Part shown: positions 43,929 through 52,756 of the stretch, one piece after another
Layout: each line of letters starts with the position of its first letter
Numbering within the stretch: position 1 is the stretch's first letter
NCBI GenBank assembly: GCA_045627405.1
Contig: JAZQNP010000097.1
Location: 1 to 64,000, forward strand
Origin: Firm-04 sp045627405
GTDB taxonomy: Bacteria; Bacillota; Clostridia; Oscillospirales; Ruminococcaceae
Length of the DNA: 64,000 bases
Direction: 5' to 3'
The notes under the pieces: model-generated
Databases searched by the model: none
What the model was told of the DNA's origin: nothing
Seen by the model: the letters and a program-made list of their open reading frames with translations, nothing else
Made by a program: the position numbers and the translations under genes

Positions 43929-45663
43929 CGTTTCCACCTCCGTTCGTCTGCTGTTCGTAGATTTCACGATAGATTTCGTTCTGTTTCAGCAATTCTTCAT
44001 GTGTACCTCTTGCGGCGATTTTACCGCCGTCCATCACAAGGATGATATCCGCATCCTGCACGGAGGCGACACGCTGTGCAATGATGATTTTCGTCGTTTC
44101 GGGAATGAAGCGTTTGAAGCCGTCCCGGATGAAAGCATCGGTTTTGGTATCGACGGCACTGGTGGAATCGTCAAGAATGAGAATCTTCGGCTTTTTCAGC
44201 AGTGCGCGTGCAATACACAGACGCTGCTTCTGTCCGCCGGAGACGTTGGTGCCGCCCTGTTCGATCAGTGTATCATACCCGTCAGGAAACGAAGAGACAA
44301 ACTCATGTGCCTGAGAGAGCCTGCATGCTTCTATCAGCTCCTCATCTGTCGCCTCGGGATTGCCCCAGCGCAGGTTCTCCTTGATTGTGCCAGAGAACAG
44401 TTCATTCTTTTGCAGCACCATCGCAACGCTGTCGCGGAGTGCTTTCAGGTCGTATTCGCGTACATCGGTGCCGCCGACTCTGATGGAGCCTTCCGTGACA
44501 TCATAGAGCCTCGGAATAAGCTGCACCAGCGTGGATTTACTGGAACCGGTGCCGCCGAGAATTCCAACCGTTGCGCCGGAGGGAATGTGCAGATCAATGT
44601 CCGAGAGCGCGAATTTCTTTGCGTTTTCGGAATATTTGAAGCTGACGGCATCAAAATCAATGCTGCCGTCTGCGACAGCCGTGACAGCGTGTTCGGGATT
44701 ATGGATTGCCGGCATTTCTTTCAGCACCTCTGCGATGCGGCGGATGGATTCCGCGGACATCGTGAGCATGACATAGATCATCGAGAGCATCATGAGCTGA
44801 ATGAGAATCTGAAAGCCGTATGTCAGCATGCTGGACATCTCACCGACATTGATGACGCTGCCCTGATTGGAGATCACAAGCTTGGAGCCGACGATCAGGA
44901 TAAACGCCATATTGAAGTAGATGCAGATCTGCATAATGGGAGCGTTGAGCGCGACGATCCGTTCGGCTTTGGTGAAATCCTTGCAGATGTCGTCTGCCGC
45001 CTTGCGGAACTTCTGCTTTTCATACTCCTCACGCGCAAATCCCTTGACGACGCGCATACCGCGCACATCCTCTTCGATGGATTCGTTCAGGCGGTCATAC
45101 CGTTTGAAGACGCTGCGAAATGCCGGCATTGCAAAGTGTGCTACCAGAAGCAGTCCGCAAACCAGCACAGGGATGACCACAACGAATGTACCTGCAAGGC
45201 TGCCGCCCATGTAAAATGCCATGATAATGCTGAAAATGAGCATCAGCGGCGCACGGACAGCGGTGCGGATCGCCATCATAAACGCCATCTGAACATTGGT
45301 GATGTCTGTGGTCAGACGGGTTACAAGTGATGCAGTAGAAAATTTATCAATATTGCTGAACGAAAAAGACTGGACGCGCGCAAAAATATCGTGTCTGAGG
45401 TTCTTTGAGAAGCCGGCAGCAGATTTCGCGCTGGAAAAACCGGCAATGCCGCCGAATGCAAGGGAAATCAGCGTCATGCAAAGCAGGAGCAGACCGGTTT
45501 TCAGAATATAGCTCATTTCCACGCCGTTGCTGACATGGTTGACGAGTTTTGCAGTGATAAAGGGAATGATTGCCTCGATGACCGCTTCTCCCGTGATGAA
45601 CAAAAAGGTGAGGATCATGGGCTTTTTGTATTCCCTCAGACATTTAAGCAGGGTTTTTATCAT
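43918..45663 (-). CDS. ABC exporter half-transporter, degenerate-site subunit (exporter 2)
   Basis: A 581-residue half-transporter. Walker A is GGTGSSKSTLV, with Ser in place of the usual Gly before Lys. The signature is VSGGQKQRL, Walker B is ILILDDSTSAVD (Asp replaces the catalytic Glu) and the switch is IIAQRVAS (no His). This is the non-hydrolysing half of the heterodimer. ATG 45663 overlaps the marR stop by 4 bases (ATGA), so regulator and exporter are co-translated. Confidence 0.9.
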   Translation of the reverse strand: MIKTLLKCLREYKKPMILTFLFITGEAVIEAIIPFITAKLVNHVSNGVEMSYILKTGLLLLCMTLISLAFGGIAGFSSAKSAAGFSKNLRHDIFARVQSFSFSNIDKFSTASLVTRLTTDITNVQMAFMMAIRTAVRAPLMLIFSIIMAFYMGGSLAGTFVVVIPVLVCGLLLVAHFAMPAFRSVFKRYDRLNESIEEDVRGMRVVKGFAREEYEKQKFRKAADDICKDFTKAERIVALNAPIMQICIYFNMAFILIVGSKLVISNQGSVINVGEMSSMLTYGFQILIQLMMLSMIYVMLTMSAESIRRIAEVLKEMPAIHNPEHAVTAVADGSIDFDAVSFKYSENAKKFALSDIDLHIPSGATVGILGGTGSSKSTLVQLIPRLYDVTEGSIRVGGTDVREYDLKALRDSVAMVLQKNELFSGTIKENLRWGNPEATDEELIEACRLSQAHEFVSSFPDGYDTLIEQGGTNVSGGQKQRLCIARALLKKPKILILDDSTSAVDTKTDAFIRDGFKRFIPETTKIIIAQRVASVQDADIILVMDGGKIAARGTHEELLKQNEIYREIYEQQTNGGGNDAA

Positions 45664-46112
45664 GTTGTCTCCTTTCCGGATCGGTTCATAAGATTTGCCT
45701 GCATCCGCTGCAAGAAGCCATGCAGTGTCTGCAATTCCGTTTCGGTAAAGCCGTGCGTCAGCGTCTGTTCAAGGATCCGACTGTCGGCGCGGATCTGTTC
45801 GGTGAACTGTTTTGCAAGCGGTGTCAGCACAATTTTTTTGAGGCGGTCATCCGCAGCGACGCGCTCCCGCTCGACCAGACCGTTTTTCTCCATGGCGGCA
45901 AGCATTCTGGAAATCGCGGAGCGGCATGTACCGAATTCTTTTTCCAGGTCGCGCTGATAGATGTCCTCTGCTTCATGATCGGCAAGATAACCGATGATCC
46001 AGCAGTGCAGACCGGTCAGACTGTCCAGTGCCTTGGCTGAGGGGGACTGCTCGTACTGCTTGTGAATGGATCTGTCCAGCATGCGCAGCTCCATTATGGT
46101 TTGGCATTCCAT
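45660..46112 (-). CDS. MarR-family transcriptional regulator
   Basis: A 150-residue winged-helix repressor. The recognition region is YQRDLEKEFGTCRSAISRML followed by the wing MEKNGLVERERVAADDRLKKIVLT, the MarR signature. ATG 46112 follows GAAAGGAG. As first gene of the exporter 2 operon it most likely represses its own promoter and responds to an exported compound, a common arrangement. Confidence 0.92.
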   Translation of the reverse strand: MECQTIMELRMLDRSIHKQYEQSPSAKALDSLTGLHCWIIGYLADHEAEDIYQRDLEKEFGTCRSAISRMLAAMEKNGLVERERVAADDRLKKIVLTPLAKQFTEQIRADSRILEQTLTHGFTETELQTLHGFLQRMQANLMNRSGKETT

Positions 46113-46156
46113 GTGAATATCGCTCCTTTCCGTGTCGGTTGTTGAGGATGATAACT

Positions 46157-46170
46157 GTTCACATTGAAAC
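46157..46170. promoter_or_regulatory. Possible MarR operator
   Basis: An imperfect dyad GTTCACATTGAAAC immediately downstream of the -10 box of the marR promoter, where a bound repressor would block initiation. Confidence 0.35.
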
Positions 46171-46199
46171 ATTATACAGCGTATCTGCCAAAAAGTCAA
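46171..46199 (-). promoter_or_regulatory. SigA-type promoter of marR and exporter 2
   Basis: Minus strand TTGACT (46199-46194), 17 bp spacer, TATAAT (46176-46171). Confidence 0.8.
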
Positions 46200-46293
46200 G
46201 AGTTTTTTTGTGCAAACTTTCTATTTGCTGGCACAAATCATTGTTTAAGTTGATGAATGCACAAAAGCGCAGATGAATTCCTGTGATTTCCGC

Positions 46294-46322
46294 TTGCTTT
46301 TTATGTCGGATTATGATAGAAT
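46294..46322 (+). promoter_or_regulatory. SigA-type promoter of the M15 peptidase gene
   Basis: TTGCTT (46294-46299), 17 bp spacer, TAGAAT (46317-46322). Confidence 0.6.
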
Positions 46323-46359
46323 AGGGCTGAAACAAAGCCTGCCGAAAGGAGGGGACATG

Positions 46360-47190
46360 ATGAACATACGTCGGATCGGAATTCTGCTGGCAGCGGGACT
46401 TTTTCTTTGCGGATGCGGGGAAACAATCGAAGGCGCGGAGGCGTCAAATGCGTCGGAGGCAGATGCACTGCCTGTTTTTGCGGTCACGGAATTGACGGAT
46501 GTGACCGATTCGGAAACGGTCGCAGAGGATAATCTGACCGCAGAAGAAGCCGCTGCATTGCCCGCGGGGACATCTGTGGACGGGCAGCGCATTGTTACGG
46601 ATGCAATAGACGATTATTTCACTGCCGAACCGATTTCTGATGAGGTTTTTGCGCGCATTGACGGTGTTTCCTACAAAGAGAATCCGAACATCGGGCGGGA
46701 TGCGCTGCGCTATCTGCGGGTGCTGCATTATCAGCCGGACGGCGGACAGGCAATCGGAGAAATGATTGTCAATCAGCTGATTGCGGAGGATGTTCTTGCG
46801 ATTTTCCGTCAGCTCTATGAGATACAGTATCCGATTGAACGGATGGTTCTGGTGGATGAATACGGCGGAGATGACGAAGCGTCCATGGCGGATAACAATA
46901 CATCTGCATTTAATTACCGCGTCGTTGCCGGGACATCCGTGCTGTCGCGTCATGCGCTTGGTATGGCGATTGATCTCAATCCCTGCATGAATCCGTATGT
47001 GACATATAATGCCGATGGGTCTGAGAACATCTCTCCGGCGAATGCAGCAGAATTTGCTGACCGCACAGCCGGATTTCAAATGATGATCGACACAGATGAT
47101 GCTGCATATCAGCTGTTTACTGCCTATGGGTTTGAGTGGGGCGGAAGCTGGACTACGGTGAAGGATTACCAGCATTTTGAAAAGAACTGA
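46360..47190 (+). CDS. M15 (VanY-like) D,D-carboxypeptidase-type lipoprotein
   Basis: About 276 residues; ATG 46360 (or 46357, one codon earlier) follows AAAGGAGGGG. Lipobox LCGC, then an acidic linker to about residue 80. The C-terminal part is an M15C-like zinc peptidase: TSAFNYRVVAGTSVLSRHAL with SRHALGMAIDLNP supplying the His and Asp ligands, and a final His in VKDYQHFE. A Trp-rich GFEWGGSW lies near the end. It would trim peptidoglycan stem peptides outside the cell. Confidence 0.88.
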   Translation: MNIRRIGILLAAGLFLCGCGETIEGAEASNASEADALPVFAVTELTDVTDSETVAEDNLTAEEAAALPAGTSVDGQRIVTDAIDDYFTAEPISDEVFARIDGVSYKENPNIGRDALRYLRVLHYQPDGGQAIGEMIVNQLIAEDVLAIFRQLYEIQYPIERMVLVDEYGGDDEASMADNNTSAFNYRVVAGTSVLSRHALGMAIDLNPCMNPYVTYNADGSENISPANAAEFADRTAGFQMMIDTDDAAYQLFTAYGFEWGGSWTTVKDYQHFEKN

Positions 47191-47203
47191 CACACTGACA
47201 CAG

Positions 47204-47243
47204 AAACGGCACTGTACCCGTATCGGGATGCAGTGCCGTTTTT
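47204..47243. terminator. Bidirectional terminator
   Basis: Arms AAACGGCACTG and CAGTGCCGTTT around a 16-base loop, followed by TTT on the plus side, between convergent genes. Confidence 0.8.
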
Positions 47244-47247
47244 TGTC

Positions 47248-48003
47248 TTATCGTTTGGATTTGTGGCGGAGCAGGCGGAAATCTTCCTCGTTGATATGTG
47301 CTTTGAGGTAATTGTGCAGCGATTCTGTCAGCGGATGGCTGGAACGGAAAGCAAAGAAGAAATAGAGCATATTCCGCTTTCGTTCGCCGTACGCCTGAAT
47401 CTGTGCTTTGAGTTCCTCATAGCGGATCAGAATGGCGTTGTCAGCAGCATATTTGCGAAGCCTTGCGACCAGCTGAACGCTGTAAATCAGGTCGAGGAGA
47501 AACACGCCGAAGAAGATGCCGAGGAAAAAAGAAAACATGAGGTTATTCGAGAGCCATTTCAGCGCGTGGAGAATATGTGGGTAAATCAGAAAATAGTATG
47601 CCGCGCCGAGCAGACTCCAATAGAAGGAGAATGTGGGGCAGATGATCCCTTTATAATTGAATCTGCGGTCGGAATAATCCCAGAGCTTGACATGCAGAAA
47701 ACGGGTGCAGAGGAGTCCGGCGATCAGTTCGATCAGCGTCATGCCGGCAGCCATGCAGCCAAAGAGTATCAGTCTGCGCAGCCATTCCGACGAAACACCG
47801 GACAGGGGGAGCTTTGCCAGTACATAGAGCGTGCAAAGCCCGAAGCCGTAGATCGGCAGGCAGGGACCGACGAGGAAGCCGGGATTGATCCACCGTTTCT
47901 CCGTGTTGACGTTGGAAAAGAATCTGCGGTAGAACAATTCCAGCACCCAGCCTGCCATGCTGCCGATTGCGAAGATCATGACAAATTCCAAGACATAATT
48001 CAT
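47248..48003 (-). CDS. PF06541-type integral membrane protein (putative ABC-transporter type IV)
   Basis: A 251-residue membrane protein with about six helices. The N-terminal GSMAGWVLELFYRRFFSN, then RWINPGFLVGPCLPIYGFG and RLLCTRFLHVKLWDYSDRRFN-like segments (GLLCTRFLHVKLWDY), are typical of the family annotated as putative ABC-transporter type IV. No biochemical role is established. ATG 48003 follows GGAGGCGGAATC and overlaps the cca stop by 4 bases (ATGA). Confidence 0.8.
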   Translation of the reverse strand: MNYVLEFVMIFAIGSMAGWVLELFYRRFFSNVNTEKRWINPGFLVGPCLPIYGFGLCTLYVLAKLPLSGVSSEWLRRLILFGCMAAGMTLIELIAGLLCTRFLHVKLWDYSDRRFNYKGIICPTFSFYWSLLGAAYYFLIYPHILHALKWLSNNLMFSFFLGIFFGVFLLDLIYSVQLVARLRKYAADNAILIRYEELKAQIQAYGERKRNMLYFFFAFRSSHPLTESLHNYLKAHINEEDFRLLRHKSKR

Positions 48004-49361
48004 TTTGATTCCGCCTCCTCCGAAGCAAACCATGTGTTTGCGGCAGACAGCAGCGCATCGCGGTCATTCGGCAGCGTCTCGTCCATGACCTGATTGAGCA
48101 GGGCGTGCAGGCAGCTTCCGATCATTTTCCCCTGCGGGATGCCGATTCCGAGCAGATCATTGCCGCTGACATTGAGCTTTCGGATTGACATGCAGGCATC
48201 TTGCTTCTGCAAGGCGTCCAGCTGCGCGAGCAGCGTATCGGCTTCTCTGATGCGCGCTTCCCGGAATGCTTCTGCCTGTGCGGAAACATCGGCGCGGTGC
48301 AGGAGCAGAAGCTGTCTTGCCGCATCGAATTCGATTTTACTGACGGTTCGTTTGAGCTGCTTTTCTCCGCCGTTCCACACGGTGTCATGCAGCTTGACCA
48401 GCAGGAGTACACGGTCAAGCGTCCTGCGGTCGCTTTTGAGCTGACGGAGTGCGCGCCCGGCAATTTCCGCACTGACTTTTGCATGCCCGTAAAAATGTCC
48501 GCCGCGGGCATCTGCCGTAAAGCAATGCGGTTTGCCGCTGTCATGGAGCAGTGCAGCCCAGCGCAGCACGGGGTCAGGCGGACAGGCAGCAACGGTTTTC
48601 AGCGTGTGTGTATATACATCGAAATCGTGGTGAAGATTTTGCTGATCAAAATGCGCTGTCGGAGCAAGTTCCGGCAGGATCAGAAACAGCACATCTGCAT
48701 ATTCGGTCAGGACGGATTCCATGCGGATGCCGCAGAGCAGCTTTTGCAGCTCCGCAAAGATGCGCTCAGCGGAAATATAACGGAGCAGCTCTTTTTTTCG
48801 GTGTATTGCATCATCTGTGTCCGGATCGACGGAGAATCCCAGCACACTTGCAAAGCGCATTGCACGCAGAATGCGCAGACCGTCTTCATCAAAGCGGTCG
48901 TCCGGCTTTCCGACACAGCGAATGATCTGCGCTTGCAGATCCTCTCCGCCGCCGAACGGATCGGCAATCCCTGTCTCCGGGTGATATGCCATAGCGTTGA
49001 CTGTGAAATCACGCCGTGCAAGATCATCGTTCAGCGATGCGGTGAATGTGACGCTGTCAGGTCTTCGGTGATCGGCATAGCTGCCGTCGATGCGGAAAGT
49101 CGTAATCTCAATGGGCATGCGGTCGATCACAACGGTGACGGTGCCGTGCTGCATACCGGTTTCAATGACGTGACAATCAGAAAAACACCGGGCAACCTGC
49201 TCGGGCAGTGCAGAAGTCGTGCAGTCCCAGTCGTGGGGCGGTGTGCTGCGGAGTGCATCTCGCACACATCCGCCGACGATATATGCCGCAAATCCTGCCA
49301 CATTCAGACGGGAAATTGCTGTCCGAACCTGCGGCGGAAGTTCGATGTAAAACGGTTCCAT
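48000..49361 (-). CDS. cca: CCA tRNA nucleotidyltransferase
   Basis: A 453-residue class II nucleotidyltransferase. The head domain has YIVGGCVRDAL with the catalytic pair in HDWDCTTSA, and RRDFTVNAMAY. The neck has RFDEDGLRILRAMRFAS. An HD domain follows (ALLHDSGKPHCF, GHAKVSAEIAGRAL). It adds or repairs the CCA end of tRNAs. ATG 49361 has only a weak ribosome site (GAGTGCTCTCTGCTCT). The following membrane-protein gene is translationally coupled. Confidence 0.94.
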   Translation of the reverse strand: MEPFYIELPPQVRTAISRLNVAGFAAYIVGGCVRDALRSTPPHDWDCTTSALPEQVARCFSDCHVIETGMQHGTVTVVIDRMPIEITTFRIDGSYADHRRPDSVTFTASLNDDLARRDFTVNAMAYHPETGIADPFGGGEDLQAQIIRCVGKPDDRFDEDGLRILRAMRFASVLGFSVDPDTDDAIHRKKELLRYISAERIFAELQKLLCGIRMESVLTEYADVLFLILPELAPTAHFDQQNLHHDFDVYTHTLKTVAACPPDPVLRWAALLHDSGKPHCFTADARGGHFYGHAKVSAEIAGRALRQLKSDRRTLDRVLLLVKLHDTVWNGGEKQLKRTVSKIEFDAARQLLLLHRADVSAQAEAFREARIREADTLLAQLDALQKQDACMSIRKLNVSGNDLLGIGIPQGKMIGSCLHALLNQVMDETLPNDRDALLSAANTWFASEEAESK

Positions 49362-49414
49362 AGAGCAGAGAGCACTCCTTTCAGCGTGTGGATTGTGCGT
49401 GCCGAATTAAAATC

Positions 49415-49443
49415 AGTATACCTGAAATCCGTAGAAAAGTCAA
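49415..49443 (-). promoter_or_regulatory. SigA-type promoter for cca
   Basis: Minus strand TTGACT (49443-49438), 17 bp spacer, TATACT (49420-49415). Confidence 0.75.
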
Positions 49444-49468
49444 GCTGTATGCAGACATGCAGAGAAAG

Positions 49469-49497
49469 AACGGACATTGCACGATACAATGTCCGTT
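49469..49497 (-). terminator. Terminator of the M16C peptidase gene
   Basis: A perfect 11-bp stem AACGGACATTG / CAATGTCCGTT with a 7-base loop. On the minus strand it is followed by CTTTCTCT. Confidence 0.72.
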
Positions 49498-49512
49498 CCT
49501 CAGTTGATCAGA

Positions 49513-52392
49513 TTATTCCGGTTTGATCGTCAGATCCTTGCATTCTGCCAGCAGATTTTCGGATGCGGCAACGCAGACTGCGCCGTTTTGCGCGAGTGCA
49601 TCCCATGCAGCACAGCTTTCCAGCAGCGCGTTTCTGGTCGTCCGGAGCATCGCACGGCGTTCTTCTGTGAGGGATTCTCTCGTTTCGCCGGAGAACCAGA
49701 CGCTGTCAGCAAAAATGCCCTCCTCGCGCGGAGAACGGAGCGGATCGCCGTCAGAGACGCGCGCGATGATATATTTGTCCAGCGGCTCATCGCCTGCGAC
49801 AAATTCGCGGATGAAATCGGAGATGCCGCAGTTGACATCGAGTGTTGCAGCCGGCGTAGGGTCACGGTAGGAGTATGTGACAACACCGCCGTCGGTTCCG
49901 ACAACGATGCCGGTTCCGTAAGCACCGCCCTGCACGCGCACGGTGTTCCAGAGATAGCTCAGACCGATGATTTTTGCCGCAACGCGCATACTCGGCTGAT
50001 AGGCAATATCGCTGCGGCTGAGGGAATATCCCTGAACTGCAAAGCCGATCCGCGCCGGAATGGGATAGCCCATCCGCTCCGGAAGGCTGATGCTGTATGC
50101 AGCCGTTTCTGCAACAGGAGTTCCCTCCGGCAGTGCAGAGAGCAGAGCAGAAAGATCGGCAGGCTCTGTTCCAGTGACGCTTGCCGTCAGTCTCTTGCGG
50201 CAGAATGTTTCGCGTGTCATCTTTTGCATCAGCGCAGTGAACGAGTCAAATTCGGTGTCAAAATGCTGCACGAGCCTGTGAATGCGCCGGATGGAAGAAT
50301 AACCGCTGAGGGCATCTGCCGCCGCAGCTTTGGCAGAATAGTGCGACATGACAGCCGACAAACCGAGTGCGTGACCGGCAGTCACACCGACCTGCTTTGC
50401 GCGGTCGTCAATCTGCACCAGCACCTCATAGATCTTGTCTTTCTGCGAGAAATCCGTCTGCTGCATGACTTCCAGCACCAATTCGATTGCTTCCGGCAGC
50501 TTTTCTTTCAGCACACTGCATCGCACGGTCATCATCGGTGTACAGACGGTCTGTTCTGATTTTTTTGCAGTAATCTCCACGCCGAAATCCATGTGTCCGA
50601 GCGTGTTTTTGAGCAGCTGCTGCAATTCCAGCGCAGAGTGCTTGGCAGTGGGCAGTTTTCCGAACAGGTCGGAACCGTTGCTGAGACGGGAAAGCTCCTC
50701 ATGTGAGAAATTCGTCAGCCTGAAATACAGCGCGAAATGCACAATGCCGTTGCAGGCAACCGGATGAAACAGCACCGTGACGCCGTCTGCCGTTTCAATT
50801 TCTGTATCTGCGAGCGTCGGCTGATCGCTGACCTCCGAGAGTTCAAGCGTAGGCAGCGTCGCAAGCTGCTCAGGAGAATCGGGCGTCTGCTGCCATTGTA
50901 GCAGTGCGGCAACGCGAGCTGCATTGTTTGCAGCATCCCGCTCTGTCCACGCAGCGCGGATTGCAGAAAGGCGTTCTGCCTCATCCTGACGCAGTTCTTC
51001 TCCGTGGGTATAGGACGGGACAGAATGCAGAATCACGGTACCCGCTTCGTCGAGAAACAGCTCTTTGAGAAGCTGATCGAACGCACCGCTTGCGATCATG
51101 CCGCGCACAGCGGCAAAATCCTCGGCATAGACCAGATACTGCATCGGGTCGCCGTCGTGCAGCCAGCTGTTCATCGCGCTGATGCAGCGATCGAGTCCCT
51201 GCGGCTCATCGGGTTCGAGCATCCGGAATTCCAGCCGGTTGGCAGAGGCTTCGAGCGCGGAGCGGTCAAGTCCTTTTTCGAGAATTTCCGCCGCAGTTTT
51301 GCGAATCAGCGGAAGAATCTCATTCTCGCGTCCGTCGGTCACATTTCTGAAATTGATGATCAGGAACGGCTGCGCAACAGAGTCATCAACGGCGACCTCC
51401 ATCTCCTGCGCAAGACCGGCAGAGAGCACTGCACGTTTGATTGGTGTTTCGTTGGAACCGGCAACCGCGTCTTTGAGTACGCGGACCGCGAGCAACTTTG
51501 CACGGTCTTTCCATGTGCCGATCAGTTTTCCGACGGTGAGGAAGCATTTGTCTTTGAGTTCCTCGTCCTTCGCGAGGTCGTAATAGACCGTTTTCTCTGC
51601 GGAAACAGGGCTTTGCGTTGCAATGGACGGCAGCTGACCGCTGTATTCAAATTTGCAGAGATATTCGTCGATGAGGCGCAGTGTTTCGTCCATCGGCACA
51701 TCGCCGTCGAGGAAGATGCGGGCGTTTGACGGATGGTAGAACCGCCGGTAGGTGTTGCAGAATTCCTCGTAGGTGAGACTGGGAATGACTGTCGGATCAC
51801 CGCCGGAATTAAACCCGTAGCAAGTATCGGGGAACAGCATTTCCATGATTTTGTATTCTGCCTGATCGTCAACACTGCTCATCGCGCCCTTCATCTCATT
51901 GAAAACGACGCCCTTATAGGAAAGTGTGCCGTCCTCCGCCTGCTCGATGTGCCAGCCCTCCTGGCAGAAGATATTGGGGTCAGTCAGGATCCGCGGCGCA
52001 AAGACGGCATCCAGATAGACCTCAGTGAGATTGAGAAAATCTCTGGTATTCCGGCTGGAAACGGGATACATGGTCTTATCTGCAAATGTCATTGCATTGA
52101 GAAATGTGTTCATTGAGCTTTTGAGCAGCTCCACAAACGGTTCGCGTACCGGGTATTTGGCGGAGCCGCACAAAACGGAGTGTTCCAGAATGTGAAATAC
52201 GCCGGTGCTGTTTTCAGGGAGGGTTTTGAATGTGATCGAAAACAGCTTGTTTTCACAGCCGTTATCTATCCAGACAAGCGGAGTTTTGGTCTTCTGATAT
52301 TCCAGCTCCACAAGTCTGCCGTGCAGTTCCTCCGAGTGCCTGATGCGGGTGACGGTAAAGCCGTGCAGGGATTCACCAATCTGATCGAACAT
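49513..52392 (-). CDS. M16C metallopeptidase (presequence-protease-like)
   Basis: A 959-residue peptidase starting at ATG 52392 after AAAGGAGAACGATACC. The inverted zinc motif HxxEH is complete (H67, E70, H71 in FHILEHSVLCGS), with the distal Glu in the YKGVVFNEMKGAMSSVDDQ region. Length and order match the single-chain M16C family (PreP, falcilysin, clostridial homologues), which form a closed chamber and degrade peptides. There is no signal peptide, so it should work in the cytosol. Monocistronic. Confidence 0.93.
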   Translation of the reverse strand: MFDQIGESLHGFTVTRIRHSEELHGRLVELEYQKTKTPLVWIDNGCENKLFSITFKTLPENSTGVFHILEHSVLCGSAKYPVREPFVELLKSSMNTFLNAMTFADKTMYPVSSRNTRDFLNLTEVYLDAVFAPRILTDPNIFCQEGWHIEQAEDGTLSYKGVVFNEMKGAMSSVDDQAEYKIMEMLFPDTCYGFNSGGDPTVIPSLTYEEFCNTYRRFYHPSNARIFLDGDVPMDETLRLIDEYLCKFEYSGQLPSIATQSPVSAEKTVYYDLAKDEELKDKCFLTVGKLIGTWKDRAKLLAVRVLKDAVAGSNETPIKRAVLSAGLAQEMEVAVDDSVAQPFLIINFRNVTDGRENEILPLIRKTAAEILEKGLDRSALEASANRLEFRMLEPDEPQGLDRCISAMNSWLHDGDPMQYLVYAEDFAAVRGMIASGAFDQLLKELFLDEAGTVILHSVPSYTHGEELRQDEAERLSAIRAAWTERDAANNAARVAALLQWQQTPDSPEQLATLPTLELSEVSDQPTLADTEIETADGVTVLFHPVACNGIVHFALYFRLTNFSHEELSRLSNGSDLFGKLPTAKHSALELQQLLKNTLGHMDFGVEITAKKSEQTVCTPMMTVRCSVLKEKLPEAIELVLEVMQQTDFSQKDKIYEVLVQIDDRAKQVGVTAGHALGLSAVMSHYSAKAAAADALSGYSSIRRIHRLVQHFDTEFDSFTALMQKMTRETFCRKRLTASVTGTEPADLSALLSALPEGTPVAETAAYSISLPERMGYPIPARIGFAVQGYSLSRSDIAYQPSMRVAAKIIGLSYLWNTVRVQGGAYGTGIVVGTDGGVVTYSYRDPTPAATLDVNCGISDFIREFVAGDEPLDKYIIARVSDGDPLRSPREEGIFADSVWFSGETRESLTEERRAMLRTTRNALLESCAAWDALAQNGAVCVAASENLLAECKDLTIKPE

Positions 52393-52449
52393 GGTATCGT
52401 TCTCCTTTGTATCTGCATTTGATTGATCTGTTTGATTTCTGATTCTATT

Positions 52450-52478
52450 ATTGTACCACAAAACGCGCAGATTTTCAA
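52450..52478 (-). promoter_or_regulatory. SigA-type promoter for the M16C peptidase
   Basis: Minus strand TTGAAA (52478-52473), 17 bp spacer, TACAAT (52455-52450). Confidence 0.7.
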
Positions 52479-52756
52479 GGGTACAAATCTTTTTCTTTAA
52501 AATTGTCCGGAAACTTCAAAAATGCGACAATATTGCTTCCACATTCAACAACTTGTAATATGTACAGCTCTAATAATTACGGCACGGATTATTTTCGCGT
52601 GTGAATACCATATGTTTTTTCCTATATCTCATATCAAGGAATACCTATTTGCATTTTATTCGCCGGTATGCTAGAATAAAACCAGAGGGGGCGAGGGGAT
52701 AGCCTCGGATCCGGAAACCCAAAACAACCGTTTCATCAATCATAGGGGGAGAATAG
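52479..52756 (+). other. Intergenic region before the xylanase
   Basis: An AT-rich stretch without coding signal up to the promoter at 52649. The transcribed leader (from about 52684) has a small hairpin CGAGG / CCTCG at 52692-52707 and a purine-rich GAGGGGGCGAGGGG. I could not match the leader to a known riboswitch class. Confidence 0.5.
52649..52677 (+). promoter_or_regulatory. SigA-type promoter of the xylanase gene
   Basis: TTGCAT (52649-52654), 17 bp spacer, TAGAAT (52672-52677). Confidence 0.7.

Noticed and set aside
42069..45330. Two long plus-strand frames opposite exporter 2
   Set aside because: Both are shadows of the ABC genes, which show complete Walker and signature motifs.
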